Part shown: one piece after another, positions 27,826 through 36,591 of the stretch
Numbering within the stretch: the first letter of the stretch is position 1
Layout: each line of letters starts with the position of its first letter
DNA from: Pukyongiella litopenaei
Lineage (GTDB): Bacteria > Pseudomonadota > Alphaproteobacteria > Rhodobacterales > Rhodobacteraceae
DNA length: 64,000 nt
Direction: 5' to 3'
Assembly: GCF_003008555.2 (NCBI RefSeq)
Contig: NZ_CP027665.1
Location: forward strand, 1,736,001-1,800,000
Position numbers and translations under genes: made by a program
The notes under the pieces: model-generated
The model's input: the letters and a program-made list of their open reading frames with translations, nothing else
Database searches by the model: none
What the model was told of the DNA's origin: nothing

Positions 27826-30276
27826 ATGGCCGGGTTTCCGACACAGGCGCGCGTGGTCATCATCGGGGGCGGCGCGGTGGGCGCGTCCTGCCTCTATCAT
27901 CTGACCAGATCCGGCTGGACCGATTGCGTGCTGCTGGAAAAGAACGAACTGACGGCGGGATCGACCTGGCACGCCGCCGGAAACGTGCCGACCTTCTCGA
28001 CCTCGTGGTCGGTGATGAACATGCAGCGCTATTCGACCGAGCTCTACCGCGATCTCGGCGCTGCCGTGGCCTATCCGATGAACTACCATGTCACCGGCTC
28101 GATCCGGCTGGCGCATTCGCGCGAGCGGATGCAGGAATTTGAACGCGCCAGCGGCATGGGCCGCTATCAGGGCATGGATATCGAGATCCTCGGCCTGGAC
28201 GGGATCAGGGACCGCTATCCATTTCTGGAAACCCACGGCCTCGCCGGTGCGCTCTACGATCCCAATGACGGCGATATCGACCCGGCGCAGCTGACCCAGG
28301 CGCTGGCCAAGGGCGCGCGCGACATGGGCGCCCGGATCGAACGGTTCTGTCCCGCCATCGGGGTCCGGCGCGAAAACGGCGACTGGATCGTCGAAACCCG
28401 CAAGGGCGACATCCACTGCGAATATGTGGTCAACGCCGCCGGGTATTACGCCCAGCGCGTCGGCGAATGGTTCAGACCCTTCGGCGGGCGCAGGGTGCCG
28501 ATGATGGTGATGAGCCACCAATACATGCTGACCGACGAAATCCCCGAACTCGCGGCATGGTCGCGGGAAAATGGCGGCAAGCTGCCGCTGCTGCGCGACG
28601 TGGACAGCTCCTATTACCTGCGGCAGGAAAAACACGGGTTGAACCTCGGCCCCTACGAACGCGACTGCCGGGCGCATTGGGTCCGGCCCGAGGATCCGAT
28701 GCCCGAGGATTTCAGCTTCCAGCTCTATCCCGACGACCTGGATCGGCTGGAATGGTATATCGAGGACGCAATGGCCCGCGTGCCGCTGCTGGGGCGGGCG
28801 GGCGTGAACAAGGTCATCAACGGCCCGATTCCCTACGCCCCGGACGGGCTGCCGCTGATCGGGCCGATGCCCGGCGTGCCCAACGCGTTCGAGGCCTGCG
28901 TGTTCACCTTCGGCATCGCCCAGGCCGGCGGCGCCGGCAAGGTGCTGGCGGAATGGGTGACCGAAGGCATGACCGAGTGGGACATGTGGTCCTGCGACCC
29001 GCGCCGCTATACCGGCCACACCGACCGCGACTACTGCATCGCCAAGGGGATGGAGGTCTACGGCCACGAATACGCGATGCATTTCCCCCGCCACGAATGG
29101 CCGGCGGGGCGCGACAGGAAACTGTCGCCCGTGCATGACAGGACAAGGGCGCTGGGTGGCGTGATGGGGGTCTATAACGGCTGGGAACGGGCCAACTGGT
29201 TCGCCGCGCCGGGCGACGACCTGTCCGACGAGGCCACCCGGACCTGGGGCCGGGCGGGCCCCTGGGCGCCGCGCATCCGCGCCGAATGCGAGGCGGTGCG
29301 CGATGGCGTCGGCATGCTCGACCTGCCGGGGTTTTCGCGGTTCAAGCTCCAGGGGCCGGGGGCGGATGACTGGCTGCGCGGGCTGATCACCGGGGCGCTG
29401 CCGCAGATCGGCCGTGTCGGGCTGGCTTATTTCGCCGATGACCGCGGCCGGATCGTGACCGAGATGTCGGTCACGCGCGAGGCCGAGGATCGGCTGGTCC
29501 TGGTCACCGCCGCAGCCGCGCAGTGGCATGACCGGGAATGGCTGGAACGCCACATGCCCGCCGAATGCGCCTTTACGATCGAGGACTGGACCGACCGGAT
29601 GTCGACGCTGATCGTGACCGGCCCGAAATCGCGCGACCTGCTGTCGGGGCTCTGCGACGCCGACCTGACCCTGCCCTGGCTGAGTTTCCAGGAAACCGGG
29701 ATCGCCGGCAGCTGGGTGGCACTGCTTCGGGTTTCCTTTGCCGGGGAACTGGGGTGGGAACTGCATGCCGAAAACGCCGACATTCCCGCGATCCATGACG
29801 CGGTCCTGGCCGCCGGCGCCACGCCGTTCGGCATGTATGCGCTGAATTCGCTGCGGATCGAAAAGGGATACCGCAGCTGGAAAGGCGACCTGTCGACCGA
29901 TTACTCGTTGCTCGAAGGCGGGCTGGAGCGGTTCATCCGGTTCGACAAGCCGCAGGATTTCCCCGGCAAGGCGGCGTTGCTGGCCGAGAGACAGCACGGC
30001 GTGAAGAAGCGGTTCGTCACCCTGATCGTGGATGCCGGCGCGGCGGATGCGCCTTATATGTCCACCCTCTGGCACGGGGGCGAGATCGTGGGGGAAACCA
30101 CATCGGGCGACTGGGGTTATCGCGTGAATGCCTCGATCGCGCTGGGGATGCTGCGCGCCGACCTGGCGGTTCCGGGCACCGCGGTCGAGGTGGAAATCTA
30201 CGGCGAGCGCCGCAGGGCCGTGGTGCAGGAGAACCGGCCGCTCTGGGACCCCGACAATGCGCGGATGCGGGCATGA
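27826..30276 (+). CDS. FAD-dependent demethylating dehydrogenase with GcvT domain (dimethylglycine/sarcosine dehydrogenase-like), copy 1
   Basis: The 816-residue protein has an N-terminal DAO-type FAD domain with IIGGGAVGAS at 12-21 and His49 in WHAAG, the position of covalent FAD linkage in dimethylglycine dehydrogenase, then a connecting FAO_M-type domain (near RYTGHTDRDYC, about 390) and a GcvT-like aminomethyltransferase domain (about 430-816). Known relatives oxidise dimethylglycine or sarcosine and pass the methyl carbon to tetrahydrofolate. The substrate is not determined by sequence. It is separated by only 13 bases from the GFA gene. Confidence 0.9.
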   Translation: MAGFPTQARVVIIGGGAVGASCLYHLTRSGWTDCVLLEKNELTAGSTWHAAGNVPTFSTSWSVMNMQRYSTELYRDLGAAVAYPMNYHVTGSIRLAHSRERMQEFERASGMGRYQGMDIEILGLDGIRDRYPFLETHGLAGALYDPNDGDIDPAQLTQALAKGARDMGARIERFCPAIGVRRENGDWIVETRKGDIHCEYVVNAAGYYAQRVGEWFRPFGGRRVPMMVMSHQYMLTDEIPELAAWSRENGGKLPLLRDVDSSYYLRQEKHGLNLGPYERDCRAHWVRPEDPMPEDFSFQLYPDDLDRLEWYIEDAMARVPLLGRAGVNKVINGPIPYAPDGLPLIGPMPGVPNAFEACVFTFGIAQAGGAGKVLAEWVTEGMTEWDMWSCDPRRYTGHTDRDYCIAKGMEVYGHEYAMHFPRHEWPAGRDRKLSPVHDRTRALGGVMGVYNGWERANWFAAPGDDLSDEATRTWGRAGPWAPRIRAECEAVRDGVGMLDLPGFSRFKLQGPGADDWLRGLITGALPQIGRVGLAYFADDRGRIVTEMSVTREAEDRLVLVTAAAAQWHDREWLERHMPAECAFTIEDWTDRMSTLIVTGPKSRDLLSGLCDADLTLPWLSFQETGIAGSWVALLRVSFAGELGWELHAENADIPAIHDAVLAAGATPFGMYALNSLRIEKGYRSWKGDLSTDYSLLEGGLERFIRFDKPQDFPGKAALLAERQHGVKKRFVTLIVDAGAADAPYMSTLWHGGEIVGETTSGDWGYRVNASIALGMLRADLAVPGTAVEVEIYGERRRAVVQENRPLWDPDNARMRA

Positions 30277-30385
30277 CCGCGGTCTTGATGCCCGGGTCCG
30301 GCGCCTGTCCCCGCGACGGGGCCGACATCACCTGACAACCGCTCATCCGCCCTGACGGGCGACTTCGCTGGATTGGAGCTCATTG

Positions 30386-32830
30386 ATGGCAAATCTTCCC
30401 GACAGGGCCCGCGCGGTGATCATCGGCGGCGGTGTCGTCGGCTGTTCCGTCGCCTATCACCTGACCCGGCTGGGCTGGACCGATGTGGTGCTGCTGGAAC
30501 GCAAGCAGCTGACATCGGGCACGACCTGGCATGCCGCCGGGCTGATCGGGCAGTTGCGCGCCTCGTCGAACATGACCAAGCTGGCGCGCTATTCCGCCGA
30601 GCTCTATGCCGGGCTGGAGGCGGAAACCGGGGTTGCCACCGGGTTGCGGCAAACGGGGTCGATCTCGGTCGCGCTGACCGAGGACCGCAAGGAGGAACTG
30701 TTCCGCAATGCGGCCATGGCGCGCGCATTCGGCGTGCCGGTCGAGGAGATTTCTCCCGCCGAGGTTGCCGCGCGTTACGAACACCTGAACATCGAGGGGG
30801 TCAGGGCCGGGGTCTGGCTGCCCACCGACGGGCAGGGCGATCCCGCGAATATCGCGCTGGCGCTGGCCCGGGGGGCGCGGCAGCGTGGCGCGGTGGTGGC
30901 CGAGCAGGTCAGGGTGACCGGCATTCCGCGGCGCGGCCGACGCGTGACCGGGGTCGATTATGACGGGCCCGGCGGGCCTGGGCATATCGCCTGCGAGGCG
31001 GTGGTGAACTGTGCCGGCATGTGGGGGCGCGAGGTGGGCCGGATGGCCGGGGTGAACGTCCCGCTGCAGGCCTGCGAACATTTCTACATCGTGTCCGAGC
31101 CGATCGCGGGGCTGGAACCGCTGCCTGTGCTGCGCGTGCCGGACGAATGCGCCTATTACAAGGAGGATGCCGGCAAGATGATGCTGGGCGCCTTCGAGCC
31201 CGTGGCCAAGCCCTGGGGCATGGCCGGCATTCCCGAGAATTTCGAGTTCGACCAGCTGCCCGAGGATTTCGACCATTTCGAACCGATCCTGGAAATGGCG
31301 GTGAACCGCCTGCCGATGCTGGCCGAGGCCGGGATTCATACCTTTTTCAACGGGCCCGAGAGTTTTACCCCGGACGATGCCTATCATCTCGGGCTGGCGC
31401 CCGAGATGGACAATGTCTGGGTCGCCGCCGGGTTCAACTCGATCGGCATCCAGTCGGCGGGCGGCGCCGGGATGGCGCTGGCGCAATGGATGGAGGACGG
31501 GTCGAAACCGTTCGATCTGGGCGACGTGGACATTTCCCGGATGCAGCCGTTCCAGGGCAACCGCCGCTATCTCATCGAGCGGGCGACGGAAACGCTGGGT
31601 CTGCTCTATGCCGATCACTACCCCTTTCGCCAGAAGGCCACCGCGCGCGGGGTGCGGCGGACGCCGTTCCACGACCGGCTGGCGGATCGCGGCGCGGTGT
31701 TCGGTGAAATCGCCGGATGGGAACGCGCCAACTGGTTCGCGACGGACGGCCAGGATCGCGACTACCGGTATGCCTGGGGCCGTCAGAACTGGTTCGGCAA
31801 CACCGCCGCCGAACACCGCGCCGTGCGCGAAAATGTCGGCATGTACGACATGTCGTCCTTTGGCAAACTGCGCGTCGAGGGCCCCGATGCCGAGGATCTG
31901 CTGAACCATGTCAGCGGCGCGGACATGTCGGTGCCAGCAGGCAGGATCGTCTACACCCAGTTCCTGAACGAGCGCGGCGGGATCGAGGCCGACGTGACCG
32001 TGACCCGCCTGTCCGAGACGGTCTATCTGGTGGTGACCCCGGCGGCAACGCGGCTGGCCGACCAGACCTGGCTGCGCCGCCATGCCGGCGACCGCCGCTT
32101 GGTGATCACCGATGTGACCGCCGCCGAGGGCGTGCTGGCGGTGATGGGTCCGAATGCGCGCAGGCTGATGCAGGCCGTGTCGCCGGCCGATTTCTCGAAC
32201 GAGGCCAACCCGTTCGGCACCGCGCAGGACATTGAGCTGGGGTTTGGGCTGGCCCGCGCGCACCGGGTTTCCTATGTGGGCGAACTGGGCTGGGAAATCT
32301 ATGTCAGCGCCGACATGGCGTTGCATGCTTTCGATACCCTGGCCGAGGCCGGGGCCGGGATGGGGCTGACGCTCTGCGGGATGCACATGATGGATAGCTG
32401 CCGGATCGAGAAGGGGTTTCGCCATTTCGGCCATGACATCACCTGCGAAGACCATGTGCTCGAGGCCGGGCTCGGCTTTGCGGTCAAAACCGGCAAGCCC
32501 GGTTTCATCGGCCGCGACGCGGTGCTGCGTAAGCGTGACGAGGGGTTGCAGACCCGGATGCTCCAGTTCCGCCTGAGTGACCCCGAGCCGCTCCTCTATC
32601 ACAACGAACCGGTCCTTCGCGATGGCGAGATCGTCGGCTATCTCAGCTCGGGCGCCTATGGGCACCACCTGGGTGCCGCGATGGGCATGGGCTATGTCCC
32701 CTGCGCCGGGGAAAGCCCCGAAAGCGTGCTGGCCTCGAGCTATGAAATCGACGTGGCGGGAACGCGGGTTGCAGCCTTCGCGTCGCTCAGACCCATGTAT
32801 GATCCGAAATCCGAACGGGTGCGGATGTAG
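30386..32830 (+). CDS. FAD-dependent demethylating dehydrogenase with GcvT domain, copy 2
   Basis: The 814-residue paralogue shares the architecture of the preceding gene: IIGGGVVGCS near residues 12-21, His49 in TTWHAAGL, the middle domain, and a C-terminal GcvT domain with SYVGELGWEIY. Sequence identity with copy 1 is partial, which suggests different substrates, such as dimethylglycine versus sarcosine or another N-methyl compound. Start at ATG 30386 is supported by GGAG 8 bases upstream; an in-frame TTG directly before it is ignored. The interval between copies (109 bases) holds no gene. Confidence 0.9.
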   Translation: MANLPDRARAVIIGGGVVGCSVAYHLTRLGWTDVVLLERKQLTSGTTWHAAGLIGQLRASSNMTKLARYSAELYAGLEAETGVATGLRQTGSISVALTEDRKEELFRNAAMARAFGVPVEEISPAEVAARYEHLNIEGVRAGVWLPTDGQGDPANIALALARGARQRGAVVAEQVRVTGIPRRGRRVTGVDYDGPGGPGHIACEAVVNCAGMWGREVGRMAGVNVPLQACEHFYIVSEPIAGLEPLPVLRVPDECAYYKEDAGKMMLGAFEPVAKPWGMAGIPENFEFDQLPEDFDHFEPILEMAVNRLPMLAEAGIHTFFNGPESFTPDDAYHLGLAPEMDNVWVAAGFNSIGIQSAGGAGMALAQWMEDGSKPFDLGDVDISRMQPFQGNRRYLIERATETLGLLYADHYPFRQKATARGVRRTPFHDRLADRGAVFGEIAGWERANWFATDGQDRDYRYAWGRQNWFGNTAAEHRAVRENVGMYDMSSFGKLRVEGPDAEDLLNHVSGADMSVPAGRIVYTQFLNERGGIEADVTVTRLSETVYLVVTPAATRLADQTWLRRHAGDRRLVITDVTAAEGVLAVMGPNARRLMQAVSPADFSNEANPFGTAQDIELGFGLARAHRVSYVGELGWEIYVSADMALHAFDTLAEAGAGMGLTLCGMHMMDSCRIEKGFRHFGHDITCEDHVLEAGLGFAVKTGKPGFIGRDAVLRKRDEGLQTRMLQFRLSDPEPLLYHNEPVLRDGEIVGYLSSGAYGHHLGAAMGMGYVPCAGESPESVLASSYEIDVAGTRVAAFASLRPMYDPKSERVRM

Positions 32831-32912
32831 CGCCGCAGAACGGGTATGCGCGGGTCCGGCTTCCCTTGGCACACGCGCCGGGATAAGGCGGACGGGAAGA
32901 GGAGGAACGCCC

Positions 32913-33815
32913 ATGACCGCGCCGCTGGAGAACCGGGACACCCCCGCCGGGCTGGGGTTCGCGCTGAGCGCCTACCTGATGTGGGGGTTCCTGCCAATCT
33001 ACATGAAATGGGTGTCGCACATCCCGCCGGCCGAAGTGGTCGCGCACCGGATCCTGTGGTCGGTGCCGGTGGCGGCGCTGCTGCTCGTCCTGCTGCGCCG
33101 CACGCGCGACCTGACCGACGCGCTGCGCAACCCGCGCATGCTGGCCATGGCCTGTGTCACCGCCACGCTGATCACTATTAACTGGGGCATCTATGTCTGG
33201 GCCATTTCGGTCGATCGGGCGCTCGACGCGGCGCTGGGATATTACATCAACCCGCTGTTCAGCGTGGCGCTGGGCGCGATCCTGCTGGGCGAAAAACTGA
33301 CGCGGGCCCAGTTGATCGCCATCGCGCTGGCCGCCGCCGCCGTCGTGGTGCTGACGATCGAGGCCGGCACGCTGCCCTGGGCAGCGGTCGGACTGACCCT
33401 GAGCTGGGGCTTCTACGCCCTGTTCAAGAAATCCCTGCCGATCGGCCCGAACCAGGGGTTCCTGCTCGAGGTCCTGATCCTGCTGCTGCCGGCACTGGCC
33501 TATATGCTGTGGCTGTCAGGCACCGGCCGGAGCCATTTTGCGGTTGGAAACGCACAGGACACCTGGCTGCTTCTGGGCTGCGGCGTGGTGTCGGCGGTGC
33601 CGCTGATCGTCTATGCCAACGGCGCCAAGCTGCTGCGCCTGTCCACCATCGGCATCCTGCAATACATCGCGCCGACCCTGATCTTTCTCGTCGCGGTGTT
33701 CCTGTTCGGAGAAGAATTCAGCGGCGCGCGGCTGATCGCCTTTCCGATGATCTGGGCCGCGCTGGTGATCTATTCCATATCGCTGCTGCGACAGTTGCGG
33801 CGGGTGCCGGGCTGA
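32913..33815 (+). CDS. rarD: EamA/RarD-type transporter
   Basis: The 300-residue protein has ten hydrophobic segments and the RarD pattern: GFALSAYLMWGFLPIYMKW at the start, EVVAHRILWSV, NWGIYVWAI, LGYYINPL and LQYIAPTL near the C-terminus. This places it in the RarD branch of drug/metabolite transporters in the inner membrane; the substrate is not established. AGGAGGAACGCCC precedes the chosen ATG; longer frames upstream overlap the previous gene and are out of keeping with the family. Confidence 0.9.
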   Translation: MTAPLENRDTPAGLGFALSAYLMWGFLPIYMKWVSHIPPAEVVAHRILWSVPVAALLLVLLRRTRDLTDALRNPRMLAMACVTATLITINWGIYVWAISVDRALDAALGYYINPLFSVALGAILLGEKLTRAQLIAIALAAAAVVVLTIEAGTLPWAAVGLTLSWGFYALFKKSLPIGPNQGFLLEVLILLLPALAYMLWLSGTGRSHFAVGNAQDTWLLLGCGVVSAVPLIVYANGAKLLRLSTIGILQYIAPTLIFLVAVFLFGEEFSGARLIAFPMIWAALVIYSISLLRQLRRVPG

Positions 33816-33838
33816 CCGGCCACCGCCGCGGGCGGGTG

Positions 33839-34249
33839 TCAGCTCAGCGCGTGGCGGAACTTCAGGAACCGCGCGTCGGTCATCACCCGCGCGTTCATCG
33901 CGTCGCGCAGCGCGCCCACCGTCTTGTAGGGGCGCATGACCACCTCGAAAACCGCGATCAGCCCGTCATCGTCGAGCGTGATCAGGTCCACGCCCACGGC
34001 GTCGAGATCACCGACCTTGCACTGGAACTCCAGCGCCCAGTCATTGCCGTCGCCCATCACCCGACGATAGCGGAATTCGGAAAACACCTGCCCGACATGG
34101 CCCAGCACCGCCGCCACCGGTTCGCGCCCGGTCCAGGTCTTCCAGTAGGTCGGCGGCAGGAACCGGACATTTTCGGCCAAGATGCCGGCAATCAGCGTCT
34201 CGTCGCCCTTGGCGACGATGTCCTGCATGCGTTCGATGGTTGGGTGCAT
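33839..34249 (-). CDS. NTF2/SnoaL-like fold protein
   Basis: The 136-residue protein has the alpha+beta cone-like pattern of the nuclear-transport-factor-2 superfamily: an N-terminal helix (IERMQDIVAKGDE), the YWKTWTGREPV segment, and paired beta strands (WALEFQCKVGD, VGVDLITLDDDGLIAVFEVVMRP). Members are isomerases, hydrolases or binding proteins. No catalytic residue set is clear. An AGGAGGATCACG site precedes the ATG, and the gene is divergent from rluA-like. Confidence 0.75.
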   Translation of the reverse strand: MHPTIERMQDIVAKGDETLIAGILAENVRFLPPTYWKTWTGREPVAAVLGHVGQVFSEFRYRRVMGDGNDWALEFQCKVGDLDAVGVDLITLDDDGLIAVFEVVMRPYKTVGALRDAMNARVMTDARFLKFRHALS

Positions 34250-34358
34250 GTCGTGATCCTCCTTCGGGTTGCGCGCAGATTGGTCGATGGCGCGGTGACC
34301 GTCCAGCGCGACGTGACGGGAGCTTGCCCACGGGCGGCGCGATGGCTAGGCAGCGGCC

Positions 34359-35009
34359 ATGAGCGACGAAACCTATGACCCGCCCGACGACCCGCTGGCG
34401 ATCCTGCATGACGATGCCGAGATCCTGGCGGTGAACAAGCCCGCCGGGCTGCTGAGCGTGCCGGGGCGGGGCGCGCATCTCGCCGACTGCCTGCTGGCGC
34501 GGGTCCAGGCGGTGTTTCCGCAGGCGCTGCTGGTGCACCGGCTGGACCGGGACACGTCGGGCGTGATCGTCTTTGCGCTCACGCCCCACGCCCAGCGCCA
34601 CCTCGGGCTGCAATTCGAGAAACGGCAGGCCCGCAAGACCTATCTCGCCCGCCTTGCCGGGCGGCTCGAGCCGCGCACCGGCACCGTCGATCTGCCCCTG
34701 ACCGTGGACTGGCCCAACCGGCCCCGGCAGATGGTCTGCCACGAAACCGGCCGGCCGGCGGTGACCGACTGGAAGGTGCAGCGATACGGCGAGGATGAAA
34801 CCCGCGTCCGGCTGATGCCGAAAACCGGGCGCAGCCACCAGCTGCGGGTGCATATGCTGGCGCTGGGCCACCCGATCCTGGGCGATCCGCTCTATGCCAC
34901 CGGCGCGGCGCGGGATCATCCGCGCCTGATGCTGCATTCCGAGGAATTGCGGATCCGGCACCCCGACGGGGGCAGGATGATGCGGTTCCGTGCCGCGGCG
35001 GCGTTCTAG
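34359..35009 (+). CDS. RluA-family pseudouridine synthase
   Basis: The 216-residue enzyme isomerises uridines in rRNA or tRNA. It has the N-terminal NKPAGLLSVPGR, the catalytic motif HRLDRDTSG with Asp63 and the C-terminal GRSHQLRVHML. Without an S4 domain and at this size it resembles RluA, which modifies 23S and tRNA, but the target cannot be set from sequence. Its TAG stop (35007-35009) overlaps the opposing TAG of the fucosyltransferase gene in the word CTAG. Confidence 0.9.
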   Translation: MSDETYDPPDDPLAILHDDAEILAVNKPAGLLSVPGRGAHLADCLLARVQAVFPQALLVHRLDRDTSGVIVFALTPHAQRHLGLQFEKRQARKTYLARLAGRLEPRTGTVDLPLTVDWPNRPRQMVCHETGRPAVTDWKVQRYGEDETRVRLMPKTGRSHQLRVHMLALGHPILGDPLYATGAARDHPRLMLHSEELRIRHPDGGRMMRFRAAAAF

Positions 35010-35863
35010 CGCCCGCCCTGGACGTCGATGCGCATCCAGCCGTCGGGCAGGATGTCGGGATTGGACAGTTTCGGGTTGCCGAACCAGCGGCCCGGACCGG
35101 TGACGCGTTTGGCTGCGTTGGCGTTCAGCCATGCCGCCCACCACGAAAACGACGAATTGCCGATGATGTTGTGATCGCACAGGCTCATCAGGCGCATGTC
35201 CTCGAAATCGGTGTCCGGCCCGTTGAAATCCACCACCACCCTGGGGCAGGGCAGCGGCAGGTTGTCCCGCGCCCAGCCGGGATCGTCGGAAAAGACGAAA
35301 ACGGTGGGCTCGCCGTCCAGACCGTCGAGCACCCGCGCCAGCGCCGCATCGTAATAGGCCTGGTCGCACAGGACATGCGCCCCCAGCGTCAGGTAATCGC
35401 CGCGCCGCACATGCAGCGAGACCGACAGGCTCTCGCCGATCCGCGCCGCCATCTCGGCATTCTGCGCATTCGAAAAGGCCGGAAAGGCAAAATCGCGCCG
35501 GATCCGGTCGGCGGCATGGGCGAAATAGCGTTCCGACTGCCAGTAGCCGTGCAGGTAGCAGCCATCCTCCCAGCTTTCGACCGCCGGGTTGTAGCCCAGC
35601 CCGCGTTCGCGGCGGAATCGCGGCGCGGCGCCCGAGTAACGCCACAGCAGGTAGCGCGACACCGCGTCCTGGCGCAGTGGCGGCAGGGGGTCGGGATCGA
35701 CCAGCGGCAAGTCGAACACGCGGGTCAGCACGCCTTCGCCGCGCCGTTCGGCGCCACGGCCGTCGATGGCAACCGGCACATCCAGACGCGCCGCCAGGCC
35801 AGCGGCGGCGGCATATTGGAACATCTGGTTGCCGAGGCGGCCATGCAGGCGGGCGGTGATCAC
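35006..35863 (-). CDS. Alpha-1,2-fucosyltransferase family (GT11)
   Basis: The 285-residue protein begins with ITARLHGRLGNQMFQ and has the HVRRGDY motif at residues 151-157 that characterises alpha-1,2-fucosyltransferases, and later GNSSFSWWAAWL. It would add fucose from GDP-fucose to a surface glycan; the donor could differ in bacteria. Initiation at a GTG (35863) is supported by GGAG eight bases upstream and by the conserved start. It is a lone glycosyltransferase here, with no polysaccharide cluster beside it. Stop codon shared with rluA-like on the other strand. Confidence 0.85.
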   Translation of the reverse strand: MITARLHGRLGNQMFQYAAAAGLAARLDVPVAIDGRGAERRGEGVLTRVFDLPLVDPDPLPPLRQDAVSRYLLWRYSGAAPRFRRERGLGYNPAVESWEDGCYLHGYWQSERYFAHAADRIRRDFAFPAFSNAQNAEMAARIGESLSVSLHVRRGDYLTLGAHVLCDQAYYDAALARVLDGLDGEPTVFVFSDDPGWARDNLPLPCPRVVVDFNGPDTDFEDMRLMSLCDHNIIGNSSFSWWAAWLNANAAKRVTGPGRWFGNPKLSNPDILPDGWMRIDVQGGR

Positions 35864-36102
35864 GGGCGGGCTCCGGTCGTTGCCGTTCCTGTCTAGGCAC
35901 AATCGCCGGGCATGGCCAGACGGGTTGACCCGGGGCCCGGCCGCACCTATCTGCGGGGTCAGGTTCGGGTTCCCTGCCGCTCGCGGCCCCGCAAGGGCTC
36001 TGGTGAAACCCGGTTTGACGGCATCCCTGCCCCTTTCACGGCACGGCGATGGCAATGCGAGCCCCGTCCACCGATGTGCCCGATATGAAAGCGAGGCAAA
36101 TC

Positions 36103-36537
36103 ATGACCGATACCCGGATGCTTCCCACGGTCACCGAACTGAAAACCCAGGCCCGGCGCCTGCGCGACAGCCTGCGCGCCAGCGGGGTCGAGCTGTCCCA
36201 CGGCGCGGCGCTGGAGCAGATCGCCCGCCAGCATGGCGCGCGCGACTGGAACACCCTGCATGCGCTGGCGGGAAACCGGCTGACGCTCAGGGTCGGCGAC
36301 CGGGTGAAGGGCCGCTACCTGGGCCAGCCCTTTACCGGCGAATTGCGCGGCCTGTCGGTGCGGGGCGATGGCACCCGCCAGCGGGTGACGCTGCAATTCG
36401 ACGCGCCGGTCGATGTCGTCACCTTCGACAGCTTCTCGGCCTACCGCCAGCGGGTCAGCGCCGATATCGGCCCCGACGGCACGTCGCCGCAACGCATCTC
36501 GACCGGCGAACCGCAGCTCGTGGTGATGCCGGCCTGA
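36103..36537 (+). CDS. Glyoxalase-superfamily-related protein (Glyoxalase_8 type)
   Basis: The 144-residue protein has the family's N-terminal helix pair with LRDSLRASGVELSHGAALEQ and IARQHGARDWNTLHAL, then a beta-rich half (VKGRYLGQPFTGELRGLSV). Families with this N-terminus are annotated as glyoxalase superfamily but the metal residues of true glyoxalase I are not evident here. Start 36103 is preceded by GAGGCAAATC; an in-frame ATG 18 codons earlier is possible. A strong terminator follows. Confidence 0.75.
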   Translation: MTDTRMLPTVTELKTQARRLRDSLRASGVELSHGAALEQIARQHGARDWNTLHALAGNRLTLRVGDRVKGRYLGQPFTGELRGLSVRGDGTRQRVTLQFDAPVDVVTFDSFSAYRQRVSADIGPDGTSPQRISTGEPQLVVMPA

Positions 36538-36543
36538 GAAACG

Positions 36544-36569
36544 AAAAGCCGCCCCGAGGGGCGGCTTTT
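36544..36569. terminator. Rho-independent bidirectional terminator
   Basis: A perfect 12-bp stem AAAAGCCGCCCC / GGGGCGGCTTTT with a 2-base GA loop. T-runs occur on both strands, so it can end transcription of the upstream glyoxalase-like gene and of the convergent aldehyde dehydrogenase gene. Confidence 0.9.
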
Positions 36570-36591
36570 GCCTGTTCCGTTCCGGGGATGC

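Noticed and set aside
30380-32941. An 853-codon antisense frame opposite the second FAD-GcvT gene
   Set aside because: Same reason; the sense gene has an FAD motif, WHAAG and the GcvT domain.
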